Position numbers and translations under genes: made by a program. A DNA stretch of 6,002 bases from an uncultured Lachnospiraceae bacterium. GTDB lineage: Bacteria > Bacillota > Clostridia > Lachnospirales > Lachnospiraceae. The first letter of the stretch is position 1; each line of letters begins with the position of its first letter. The notes beneath the pieces were generated by a model, which saw only the letters and a list, made by a program, of their open reading frames with translations, was not told the origin of the DNA and searched no databases. Where the stretch lies: positions 1 to 6,002 of the forward strand of contig CAKSAI010000211.1 in NCBI GenBank assembly GCA_934434905.1, in the 5' to 3' direction. Positions 1-5,486 of this stretch are shown here, in pieces.

Positions 1-606
1 CTCATACATCTCATCTTCCGTGGGAGCTTCATTCTCGTCCATATTTAACCACTCCTCCGAAAGGGTGTTCAGCTTCTTCTGATAAGAAGCAAAAGCAGGC
101 TCAAAAATTTTCATCTGCCTATAGGATACCGTCACCACGTAGGAATTATCTTCCTGCTCCTCTGCTTCACCCACTGTATAATCAGCCTTCTTAAACATAT
201 TTGCAAATACTGCACGGTATTCCGCTTGCAGCTCTTCTGACATGTCGGCCTCTTCCACCAGCTGTGCAAGCTCTGCGTCCAGCCCGGATTCATACAGAGC
301 CTCCGCCTCTTCCTTCGTTCCAATCTTCTGCTTCACGATCCCGGTGGAATCATTCTTATAAGAATTATCCAGCAGCGCCTTGATATATGCGCTGGCACTG
401 GCTTCCTTTTTTGCGCGGGCATATTTCACTACACCTTCAATCTTCCTTGAAGATCCACCGCTTTGTCTCGCTGCTCTATCTGCCGCATCAATTCTGCTCC
501 AACTCTTCTCTGTATCACATCCAAGAATTCCCGCAAGAACTGCCACGACAACTAAAGCCATCACAATGACACCTTTTACTCTAGACTTCTCCGTTTTTTC
601 TCCCAT
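1..606 (-). CDS. Putative lipoprotein, N-terminal 202 residues (runs off left edge)
   Basis: I do not recognise a named family with certainty. The frame is open from an ATG at 606 to the window edge, so the C-terminus is missing. A GGGAG ribosome site lies 8 bases before this ATG; a second ATG at 611 opens a frame that stops after 11 codons, so 606 is the start. The first 12 residues are charged, residues 13-26 form a hydrophobic core (VIVMALVVVAVLAG), and ILGC at 27-30 resembles a lipobox with Cys30 as the lipidated residue, although Leu at -2 is atypical. The mature part is charged and probably helical (KYARAKKEASASAYIKALLD), ending in an acidic stretch. Such proteins are usually attached to the outer face of the membrane. 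Overall it resembles small clostridial lipoproteins of unknown function (DUF5105-like), which is a guess. A plain membrane anchor without lipidation is the alternative. Confidence 0.8.
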   Translation of the reverse strand, partial: MGEKTEKSRVKGVIVMALVVVAVLAGILGCDTEKSWSRIDAADRAARQSGGSSRKIEGVVKYARAKKEASASAYIKALLDNSYKNDSTGIVKQKIGTKEEAEALYESGLDAELAQLVEEADMSEELQAEYRAVFANMFKKADYTVGEAEEQEDNSYVVTVSYRQMKIFEPAFASYQKKLNTLSEEWLNMDENEAPTEDEMYE

Positions 607-647
607 CCCATTTTCTCCCTTTCGTTAATAAATTTTTACTTTCGTCC

Positions 648-676
648 ATTATAACAATACTTTTGTATTTTGTAAA
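648..676 (-). promoter_or_regulatory. Strong sigma-A-type promoter for the lipoprotein gene
   Basis: On the minus strand, TTTACA (671-676) is followed after exactly 17 bases by TATAAT (648-653), with a TGT just before the -10 box (extended -10). Transcription would begin near 641, leaving a leader of about 35 bases before the ATG at 606. The near-consensus match suggests constitutive vegetative expression. Confidence 0.8.
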
Positions 677-723
677 TACCACATTTGCATTTACACTATT
701 GAAAAATAACTTTAATTATACGT

Positions 724-752
724 ATGTTTTACGCTCCAAACCGACGTATAAT
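724..752 (+). promoter_or_regulatory. Possible promoter for the structured RNA and XRE gene
   Basis: A perfect TATAAT at 747-752 on the plus strand would place the transcript start near 759, shortly before the RNA fold at 786. No good -35 hexamer lies 16-18 bases upstream (ATGTTT at 724-729 is the nearest), so this promoter would be weak or need an activator. Confidence 0.35.
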
Positions 753-785
753 TTCCTTAGGAATACACAGCATGATCCAAGGAAG

Positions 786-980
786 TTACCATTCACAGCC
801 ACAGATAAATCCATCATCAGAATCGTCGAGCTTGCTCGTAAGAGGCTGATGTGCGATTTAGCTGTGACTGGAATCAGGAACCTCCACCCACATAAGCAAA
901 ACAGAGCGCTGCGCAGCAGCAACAGACAGCTCTGCTGGCTGGTTTTGCGCATGTCGGTGGAGGGAACTGTGAATGGGTAA
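786..980 (+). ncRNA. Three-way-junction structured RNA or long leader of the XRE gene
   Basis: The stretch 607-1042 has no convincing protein gene but folds extensively. Closing helix P1 pairs 786-798 with 967-980 (13 pairs, one bulged G). Arm P2 pairs 800-811 with 855-866 (one A-G mismatch), continues as 815-820 with 846-851, and ends in CGAG/CTCG closed by a CTTG loop (827-838). Arm P3 pairs CCTCCACC (881-888) with GGTGGAGG (956-963), then ACAT (890-893) with ATGT (951-954), then GCAAAAC (896-902) with GTTTTGC (942-948), with a further hairpin inside (903-933). Joining segments are 867-880 and 964-966. The plus strand is favoured because the mismatches are mostly A-G, which RNA tolerates, and because G(CUUG)C is a stable RNA loop. 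No T-tract terminator follows, so it is either a long 5' leader of the gene at 1043 or a processed RNA. I could not assign it to a known family; raiA and Clostridiales-1 are of similar size and host range and are the first to compare. Confidence 0.6.
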
Positions 981-1042
981 CCCGAAAAAATGTACTGCAA
1001 CAAAGCAATCCATGAATCAGAATCCCCCAAGGAGGGCACCCC

Positions 1043-1330
1043 ATGTTCGGCGATACCATTAAAAATTTACGGCTTTCCCACAACATCAGTCAGGTTCAGC
1101 TTGCCAACAAGCTCAGTGTTTCCAAGCAGACCATCTCCAACTGGGAGAATAATAACATCCTTCCCTCCATTGAGATGCTGGTCAAGATCTCGGCCTTCTT
1201 CTCGGTCAGCACCGACTTTCTGCTGGAGCTTGACGATCGGCGTTATATTGAGATCACCGGACTGTCGGATGTGCAACTGGCTCACGTTCAGCAGATCATC
1301 CGGGATATCCTGGGAAATGAAGAGAACTAA
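1043..1330 (+). CDS. XRE-family HTH transcriptional regulator, 95 residues
   Basis: This is a small DNA-binding repressor of the Cro/C1 type. The HTH domain covers about residues 4-61: helices 2 and 3 are SQVQLANKLSVSKQTISNWE (16-35), followed by the usual 'N-ILPSIEMLVKISAFFSVSTDFLL' continuation of XRE proteins. A short C-terminal helix (76-92) probably serves dimerisation. The ATG at 1043 is set by AAGGAGG at 1029-1035, seven bases upstream. The gene lies downstream of the folded RNA at 786-980 on the same strand, so its expression may depend on that leader. Its stop overlaps the stop of the converging gene at 1327. Its target is not visible; a typical role would be autoregulation or control of a neighbouring accessory gene. 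The domain call is secure, the biological role unknown. Confidence 0.93.
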   Translation: MFGDTIKNLRLSHNISQVQLANKLSVSKQTISNWENNNILPSIEMLVKISAFFSVSTDFLLELDDRRYIEITGLSDVQLAHVQQIIRDILGNEEN

Positions 1331-1545
1331 TCTACCTTCACCATGCTCTCCTGCAGCAACTCTATGGCATATTCATAGCCGCTGCGGAAGGCTGCTTTTT
1401 GCATATTTTCCAGAAAAATTGTTAGTTCCGCCGCGAATTCTGCCCGTTTGTCACTACACACATATTTCTTCCATCGGCCTATCGCCTGCTCCGGCGTCTG
1501 ATTTTCAATTGTCCTGTTTTGCTTTTGTTCATCTTTGCTTTCCAT
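1327..1545 (-). CDS. Small hypothetical protein, 72 residues
   Basis: I do not recognise the family. The frame extends up to a GTG at 1578, but that codon has no ribosome site, whereas the ATG at 1545 has GGAG/GGGAG motifs 4 and 9 bases upstream; I therefore choose 1545. The N-terminal 20 residues are polar and probably disordered (ESKDEQKQNRTIENQ). The rest looks helical and amphipathic, roughly residues 18-70, with AEFAAELTIFLENMQKAAF and YEYAIELLQESM. There is no signal peptide or membrane segment. It converges on the XRE gene with a four-base stop-to-stop overlap (CTAA, 1327-1330). No convincing promoter is seen between it and the terminator at 1735-1774. It could be a small accessory or regulatory-partner protein of an integrated element; no function can be assigned. 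Confidence 0.6.
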   Translation of the reverse strand: MESKDEQKQNRTIENQTPEQAIGRWKKYVCSDKRAEFAAELTIFLENMQKAAFRSGYEYAIELLQESMVKVD

Positions 1546-1625
1546 CGTACTCCGCTCCCATTCTCTATGGTTGGACACACTTACAGTTCACAACGTTCTC
1601 TATTAAGGGTTTGGCAATGCGCTAT

Positions 1626-1694
1626 CGGAAGAGCCTGACTTAGTCCCTGTCGGTGCAGCATCTGGAGCACCAGTGCTTATCGGCAGGCTCTCCG
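1626..1694. repeat. Imperfect inverted repeat / 69-base stem-loop
   Basis: CGGAAGAGCCTG (1626-1637) is mirrored by CAGGCTCTCCG (1684-1694): 11 pairs with one bulged A. Nested inside, AGCATCTGG (1657-1665) pairs with CCAGTGCT (1670-1677): 8 pairs, one bulged T, loop AGCA. Neither strand has a T tract after it, so it is not an ordinary terminator. It could be a small RNA, a miniature mobile repeat, or a recombination or protein-binding site. Confidence 0.65.
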
Positions 1695-1734
1695 ACGTCC
1701 ATTTCAAACCGTAAACGATATGTACCTTTGCACT

Positions 1735-1774
1735 CAAAAAAGTGACTACAAACCAATCATAGTTCATAGTCACT
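1735..1774 (-). terminator. Rho-independent terminator of the HTH-kinase operon
   Basis: On the minus strand AGTGACTA (1767-1774) pairs perfectly with TAGTCACT (1741-1748), directly followed by a run of T (1736-1741). The loop is 18 bases, longer than usual. It lies about 90 bases after the kinase stop and has no T tract in the other direction. Confidence 0.7.
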
Positions 1775-1862
1775 CTCAAATCGTCCACAACCAGTAGACT
1801 TTTACCTTAAATCGTTACTGCAAACAGCCACAATAACCCGCAGCCGCCTCCCACATCATTCA

Positions 1863-3821
1863 CTACTTCAACGCAAACTCCTTCATCACCTTCTGTTCCG
1901 TATCGTAGCACCGAATCGCATTCTCTGTCACGCACAGATAATTGTAATTAAAGCTCGCATAATATTTATAGTCATTCAGGCAGGCAATCTTCTCATACCT
2001 CTCTCCGTCAAACCGATATACATACTCGCGGCTTTCTTCCGTTGCGATGAAATAGGCATACCTGCCATCCTGATAAACCTGACTTTCCCACACCGTTGCG
2101 GAGAAGCCATCCTCCGCATATTCATTCAGCACATTCTCCTGGGCATCTACCTCTTGAAAGAACGCACTCCTGTTATGACCTCGCTGATACATCCGATCAT
2201 TGATGACATAAACTGCACCCGGCACCTTGCCTACGACCGCCCAGGTACTGCTATCAATCAGTTTGAAAGCCAATGCATTGCAGATCATCATGCCATCGGA
2301 AAAGAAGCTGCACACAAGGTCACCTTCATCGTCATGGAATAAACTATCGATAAATGTTGCCACTTTTTTTAATCCGAAATTGCTGTCCACCTCATATATC
2401 ATCGCTCTTTTTCCACTGTATTCGAAGAGATACAGTTTCTTGGAATACCGGTCATAGGACAACCGGGCTCCGTAGGAGCCGGAGACCTCCGATAACAGCT
2501 GGTCGCCCCCCGATGAGGTCTTGATATGGTACTTGTCGGAAATTATCTCCAGCCAGATAAAGGTTCCATCAGGCAGTGCCTCTATAGTGCACACGCTACC
2601 CTCCGGCCGATAACTAACCATTTTCTTTGTACTTGCCGCTGGAGTCGTGGAATTCGTTCCCTGGCCTCCGGTCTGGCTGCCCTGGCCAGAGGATCCGCTC
2701 CCTGTCGTACCGGATTGACCGGATGAGCCGCTCCCTGCTGAACCGGACTGACCGGAAGAACTGCCATCTTTCGTGCCGGGCTGACCGGCCAGCGTATTGC
2801 CTATCGTAGCTATCTGGCCAAGCAGTCCACTCCTGACTGTATCCGACTGCCCAGGTTGGTCGTTCCCTGTGTCATCGTTTCTGCTCGTACCAGGCAGTCC
2901 GGGCACATCAGCCACACCGATACCAGTCGCCCCAACCAGCCTGCCCTGAGCGCTGGCAAATCCATTGTTTTTGCCCGGAATGCCCTTTAAGCCACCCGCA
3001 TTCGTCAGCAGAAGACCTCCCATCACCAGCAGCGCTGCACCACACAGGCAGAGGATGGCAGCCCGGATCATACGGCGGATCCGATTCAGGTATTTCTCCA
3101 GGTCGCGCCGCAGCTGGGCGGCGTTCTGATACCGCTTCTCCCGGTCAACTGCGATGCACTTCTGTATGATCTTCTTAAGCTTCCCGGTATAGGTCATCTT
3201 GCGCTCATCGGTCAGGCCCTGCCCGGTCAGCATCTCATGCATGGTAACCCCCAGGGTGTACACATCTGAGCTTGGCTCCGACTGCCCGAAGCCGTAGTGT
3301 TCCGGCGAAGCATATTCCTCCGTCCCGAACAGCCTTGTATTTCTCCCTGCCCCGGCCTTATAAATCCTGGCGACATCGAAATCAAACAGCTTCACACTGC
3401 CATCTTCCCGCACCATGATATTCGACGTCTTGATATCGTTATGGACAAGCGGCGGCTTGTGACTATGCAGGATCTCCAGACCTTGGCACACCTCGATGAT
3501 GATCTGTGCTGTCTCCTTCTCTGTAAAAGTTCCCTGTTCCTTAAGAAGCTCCGACAGTGTCCTCCCCGTTAAGAACTCCTCCAGCACGTAGGTGTCCGGC
3601 TCCTGATAGACATAGTCGTACACCACTGCGATATTCGGGTGCTTCTGCTCCGTCAGGATCTGGTATACCCCGGACAGATCACGGTTTTTACAGATCTTGA
3701 GAATGCACGGTGCCTGCAGTTGCTCGTAAAACACGAGGCTGATCTTTGTTTTCTCTGTTTCTGTTATGTCACGTATGTGTCGGATCTGCGACATCAGAAA
3801 TTCGTATTTTATATTCGCCAT
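1863..3821 (-). CDS. Membrane Ser/Thr protein kinase-like protein with extracytoplasmic C-terminal domain, 652 residues
   Basis: The N-terminal 245 residues form a eukaryotic-type protein kinase domain: Lys42 in CILKICK (ATP lysine), Glu58 as probable helix-C partner, catalytic loop VHNDIKTSNIM (Asp129, Lys131, Asn134), metal-binding Asp147 in DFD, YASPE at 170-174, and SDVYTLG at 185-191. Three features are unusual: HND replaces HRD, DFD replaces DFG, and no GxGxxG loop is seen near residues 20-35. The main catalytic residues remain, so activity is possible but not certain. One membrane helix spans about 252-273, preceded by arginines that fit an N-in orientation. A low-complexity linker rich in Gly, Ser and Gln (about 274-398, with an 11-residue repeat) leads to an outside domain (400-652) with beta-strand and Tyr/Asp patterns suggestive of a beta-propeller-like sensor; that fold is an inference. 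No PASTA repeats are present, so it is not PrkC. The start lies three bases after the HTH gene's stop, with only a weak GAGTGAG ribosome site, suggesting translational coupling. The likely job is to sense an envelope signal and act on the HTH partner. Confidence 0.88.
   Translation of the reverse strand: MANIKYEFLMSQIRHIRDITETEKTKISLVFYEQLQAPCILKICKNRDLSGVYQILTEQKHPNIAVVYDYVYQEPDTYVLEEFLTGRTLSELLKEQGTFTEKETAQIIIEVCQGLEILHSHKPPLVHNDIKTSNIMVREDGSVKLFDFDVARIYKAGAGRNTRLFGTEEYASPEHYGFGQSEPSSDVYTLGVTMHEMLTGQGLTDERKMTYTGKLKKIIQKCIAVDREKRYQNAAQLRRDLEKYLNRIRRMIRAAILCLCGAALLVMGGLLLTNAGGLKGIPGKNNGFASAQGRLVGATGIGVADVPGLPGTSRNDDTGNDQPGQSDTVRSGLLGQIATIGNTLAGQPGTKDGSSSGQSGSAGSGSSGQSGTTGSGSSGQGSQTGGQGTNSTTPAASTKKMVSYRPEGSVCTIEALPDGTFIWLEIISDKYHIKTSSGGDQLLSEVSGSYGARLSYDRYSKKLYLFEYSGKRAMIYEVDSNFGLKKVATFIDSLFHDDEGDLVCSFFSDGMMICNALAFKLIDSSTWAVVGKVPGAVYVINDRMYQRGHNRSAFFQEVDAQENVLNEYAEDGFSATVWESQVYQDGRYAYFIATEESREYVYRFDGERYEKIACLNDYKYYASFNYNYLCVTENAIRCYDTEQKVMKEFALK
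2670..2768 (-). repeat. 33-base tandem repeat encoding Gly/Ser/Gln linker
   Basis: Three copies of an 11-residue unit (type GSGSSGQSGTT, residues about 352-384 of the kinase) sit in the linker between membrane helix and outer domain. Copies differ slightly at both DNA and protein level. Such repeats can change copy number by slippage and alter linker length without breaking the frame. Confidence 0.7.
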
Positions 3822-3824
3822 AGC

Positions 3825-4262
3825 TCACTCTTTATCCAACAGGTTCACCTTGGAATCGTATTCCTTCAGGACCTCATTGATCTCGTAGATATTCTTTTTG
3901 TGCTCGATTCCGAAGCGGATCACGGCATCTTCCCGGCTCTTGGGGTAGAGTTCCTTGTACCCGGCCAGCTTCAGCAGCTCGTCCGCCTCCGCAAGATTAA
4001 CACCAAGCGTCAGCACTATCTTGATGACAGCTACTCTGCTTGGCCTTCTTTCTCCATTGAGTACCGCATAGAACTGGGACTTTGAGATTGTCAGATCCTT
4101 CAGAAGCTCCGCCGGTGTCTTGTCATACTCTGCGCATAACTCCAGCAGCCGGTCGCCGAAGGTCTCACGGCCAATGCTGTTTTGCCGGATGATCTCCTTC
4201 ACTTCCTCAAAGGAGGTTGCCCTGTCCATTTCGTTCGCTATTTCTTTCGTACTTTTACGCAC
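3825..4262 (-). CDS. HTH (XRE-like) regulator paired with the kinase, 145 residues
   Basis: A cytoplasmic DNA-binding protein. The XRE-like domain lies about 35-102: FGDRLLELCAEYDKTPAELL, recognition region ISKSQFYAVLNGERRPSR, then an extended helical part ending LLKLAGYKELYPKSREDAVI (97-115) and a C-terminal EINEVLKEY segment. I recall this extended pattern (LAGY..LYP..R.DA.I...EINE.L) from Firmicutes regulators encoded next to signalling proteins. The N-terminal 30 residues (charged, helical) are extra. The start is a GTG at 4262, preceded by GGAAGGTG seven bases upstream; an overlapping ATG at 4269 opens a frame that ends after four codons. It is the first gene of an operon with the kinase, three bases apart. 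I infer that the kinase phosphorylates it or controls its DNA binding; no target is visible. Ser/Thr residues in the N-terminal extension (Ser4, Thr5, Thr16, Ser17) are possible phosphosites, not shown. Confidence 0.9.
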   Translation of the reverse strand: MRKSTKEIANEMDRATSFEEVKEIIRQNSIGRETFGDRLLELCAEYDKTPAELLKDLTISKSQFYAVLNGERRPSRVAVIKIVLTLGVNLAEADELLKLAGYKELYPKSREDAVIRFGIEHKKNIYEINEVLKEYDSKVNLLDKE

Positions 4263-4283
4263 GTTTCATCACCTTCCGCGACC

Positions 4284-4312
4284 ATTTTAACATGATTTTT
4301 AGGGGCATGCAA
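4284..4312 (-). promoter_or_regulatory. Promoter of the HTH-kinase operon
   Basis: On the minus strand TTGCAT (4307-4312) is followed after 17 bases by TAAAAT (4284-4289), with TGT immediately before the -10 box. The start would be near 4277, giving a leader of about 15 bases. The -35 box directly abuts the tail of the spoIIID terminator. Confidence 0.75.
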
Positions 4313-4341
4313 GGAAAACCGCCAGCCCTTCACTGGCGGTT
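4313..4341 (-). terminator. Terminator after spoIIID
   Basis: AACCGCCAG and CTGGCGGTT (4317-4325 and 4333-4341) form a perfect 9-pair stem with a 7-base loop. On the minus strand it is followed by TTTTCCTT, a broken T tract, 17 bases after the spoIIID stop. No T tract follows on the plus strand. Confidence 0.75.
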
Positions 4342-4357
4342 CCTGAAAATGACATAC

Positions 4358-4621
4358 CTATGCATTTCTCCCTACCTGATGCAGATATTTCTCTCTGGTA
4401 GCCAGTCCGCCCCGGATATGGCGCTCCTTCTTGTTGACATCCAGCACCTTCCGCGCGCTCTTGGCGAGCGCCGGATTGATCTGCACCAGACGCTCCGTCA
4501 CGTCCTTATGTACGGTACTCTTGCTGATTCCGAATCTTTTGGCGGTTTGCCTGACGGTTGCATTTTCTTCAATAATATAATTGGCAATGTCCACTGCCCG
4601 CTCTTCTATGTATCCTTTCAC
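4358..4621 (-). CDS. spoIIID: Stage III sporulation protein D, mother-cell transcription factor, 87 residues
   Basis: SpoIIID is a small DNA-binding protein that, in the mother cell of a sporulating Bacillus, activates or represses many sigma-E-dependent genes and helps start sigma-K synthesis. The sequence matches the family over almost its entire length: the N-terminal YIEERAVDIANYIIEENATV, the helix-turn-helix TAKRFGISKSTVHKDVTERL (26-45), INPALA (48-53), and the basic C-terminal RHIRGGLATREKY (67-79) that makes additional DNA contacts in the family. Length is close to the usual 80-93 residues. The start is a GTG at 4621, with GAGGG seven bases upstream. It stands alone between a sigma-E-type promoter (4649-4677) and a terminator (4313-4341), so it is probably monocistronic. 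The -10 box and the ribosome site lie on opposite arms of a hairpin (4627-4661), which may restrict translation from read-through transcripts. Confidence 0.97.
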   Translation of the reverse strand: MKGYIEERAVDIANYIIEENATVRQTAKRFGISKSTVHKDVTERLVQINPALAKSARKVLDVNKKERHIRGGLATREKYLHQVGRNA

Positions 4622-4626
4622 GAAAA

Positions 4627-4661
4627 TCCCTCATACATGCTTTTTTACATTGTATGAGGGA
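4627..4661. repeat. Inverted repeat over the spoIIID -10 box and ribosome site
   Basis: TCCCTCATACA (4627-4637) and TGTATGAGGGA (4651-4661) are perfectly complementary (11 pairs, 13-base loop). On the minus strand AAAT before and ATTT after could extend the stem if a 5-base bulge is allowed. The arm next to the gene contains the GAGGG ribosome site; the other arm is part of the sigma-E -10 box. Confidence 0.8.
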
Positions 4662-4677
4662 GGGGATTTACTTATGC
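4649..4677 (-). promoter_or_regulatory. Sigma-E-type promoter of spoIIID
   Basis: On the minus strand CATACAAT (4649-4656) is an exact match to the sigma-E -10 consensus, and GCATAAG (4671-4677), resembling its -35 element, lies 14 bases upstream. spoIIID is known to be sigma-E-dependent in Bacillus subtilis, which fits. The start would be near 4641. Confidence 0.75.
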
Positions 4678-4711
4678 CTGGAAAGGTCTCTTATCTTTTC
4701 CAGAAAGCATT

Positions 4712-5413
4712 TCAAAAACAAAACATATCTTCTATCTCTGCTTCTTCAAACGTTTTCTTTGCCATCCGCCACATCGCTTTCGCATGAATCCGATCATGCC
4801 ATATAAAACGACGCAACACCTTCCTGACAGACCACATCTCCTTGTAACTCCCCTCTTGCAGCCTGCCTTCCAAAAAATCCGGCGTACTTTCTAATTGTTC
4901 AAAGCCATGTTTACGACACTCAAGAATCGTACCATCGTTATCTGCATCTATTCCAATTTCTCCGAAGTAATAACTATTAACATTCTTCGTATGTAAATAC
5001 ATCTCTTCCGCCGTCCGGGGGACCTGTCCATAAAAGGTTTTCCGCACTGGCAAAGCACTTATATTTTTATCAGGAATGGATTCATACAGCGATAAAAAAT
5101 CCGCTGCCGATTTTAATGCTAAATCTCTAAGCTTTATGTACTCCTCCATTGTGAGAGGTTCTTCCTCCGATGAAAAAAGCACATCACTATCCGCATCTTT
5201 AATCTCCAGTTCTGACTCCTTCTCCTGAACAATAATCGGCTCTACCTCCTCTGGCACCTTCTCTCCAAGCCACGTAAGGTATGACTGTATTTCTGCCGGC
5301 ATCTTTTTCAATGCCGCGTCCACAGATTCGCCTCTTGTAAATGCTCCTATACAATTTTCTGCATATATCAGACTATCATTGCCGTTATGTTCCCAAATGC
5401 AATTTATCCTCAT
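4712..5413 (-). CDS. HicB-like N-terminal segment joined to a DinB-like domain, 233 residues
   Basis: The first 50 residues (INCIWEHNGNDSLIYAENCI, then GAFTRGESVDAALKKMPAEI) resemble the HicB antitoxin-type fold, where a YAE..GAFTRGES..EAL pattern is usual. An acidic linker follows (about 52-87). Residues 88-233 look like a DinB-superfamily four-helix bundle: helix KLRDLALKSAADFLSLYESI, His141 in EEMYLHTKNV, and a C-terminal WHDRIHAKAMWRMA with His206 and His210. The three histidines match the metal site of DinB-like proteins, some of which are metal-dependent thiol transferases; the substrate here is unknown. Numbering is from the ATG at 5413, which has GAGGTG six bases upstream. A GTG three codons earlier (5422) falls inside that ribosome site and is rejected. 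No signal peptide. It lies downstream of the ATPase and small frame on the same strand, with a possible promoter of its own. The domain calls are by pattern and moderately sure. Confidence 0.85.
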   Translation of the reverse strand: MRINCIWEHNGNDSLIYAENCIGAFTRGESVDAALKKMPAEIQSYLTWLGEKVPEEVEPIIVQEKESELEIKDADSDVLFSSEEEPLTMEEYIKLRDLALKSAADFLSLYESIPDKNISALPVRKTFYGQVPRTAEEMYLHTKNVNSYYFGEIGIDADNDGTILECRKHGFEQLESTPDFLEGRLQEGSYKEMWSVRKVLRRFIWHDRIHAKAMWRMAKKTFEEAEIEDMFCF

Positions 5414-5456
5414 AATAACCACCTCTTTTTTGCAATAGCATTTGTCATTCCCATAC

Positions 5457-5486
5457 TCTATATCTTCTTTGATATTTAATCAACAA
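5457..5486 (-). promoter_or_regulatory. Possible promoter of the DinB-like gene
   Basis: On the minus strand TTGTTG (5481-5486) and TATAGA (5457-5462) are separated by 18 bases. The start would be near 5450, about 37 bases before the ATG. The match is only fair; read-through from the ATPase is also possible, since no terminator is seen between the genes. Confidence 0.4.

Larger units (their letters stand above)
1546..1862. other. Intergenic stretch without a convincing gene
   Basis: This 317-base gap holds the terminator of the kinase operon (1735-1774) and a long imperfect stem-loop (1626-1694). A 61-codon minus-strand frame crosses both structures (GTG at 1788 to TAA at 1603) but has no ribosome site and looks like a by-product. 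No promoter of good quality was found on either strand. Confidence 0.6.

Noticed and set aside
715..720. TATAAT on the minus strand as a second lipoprotein promoter
   Set aside because: No -35 box at suitable spacing; the promoter at 648-676 is much better.
716..1039. Minus-strand 107-codon frame over the structured RNA
   Set aside because: It is explained by the paired helices; composition is unlike a real protein and no ribosome site is seen.
990..1643. Plus-strand 217-codon frame
   Set aside because: It overlaps the XRE gene in another frame, has no ribosome site and is rich in Ser, Pro and Cys, as expected for a shadow frame.
1603..1788. Minus-strand 61-codon frame starting at GTG 1788
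   Set aside because: There is no ribosome site; the operon terminator lies in its first third and the nested stem-loop in its second, so the frame is probably accidental.
4255..4269. Four-codon frame ATGAAACGTGCGTAA overlapping the HTH start
   Set aside because: Its ATG directly abuts the ribosome site, too near for initiation, so it is unlikely to be a regulatory mini-gene.
4632..4639. CATACATG on the plus strand as a second, divergent sigma-E -10 box
   Set aside because: It arises from the inverted repeat; no -35 element is found at the right distance and no gene lies downstream on the plus strand.
4678..4703. Stem CTGGAAA / TTTCCAG after the DinB-like gene
   Set aside because: Only 7 pairs and no T tract on either strand; it may weaken transcription but I do not call it a terminator.
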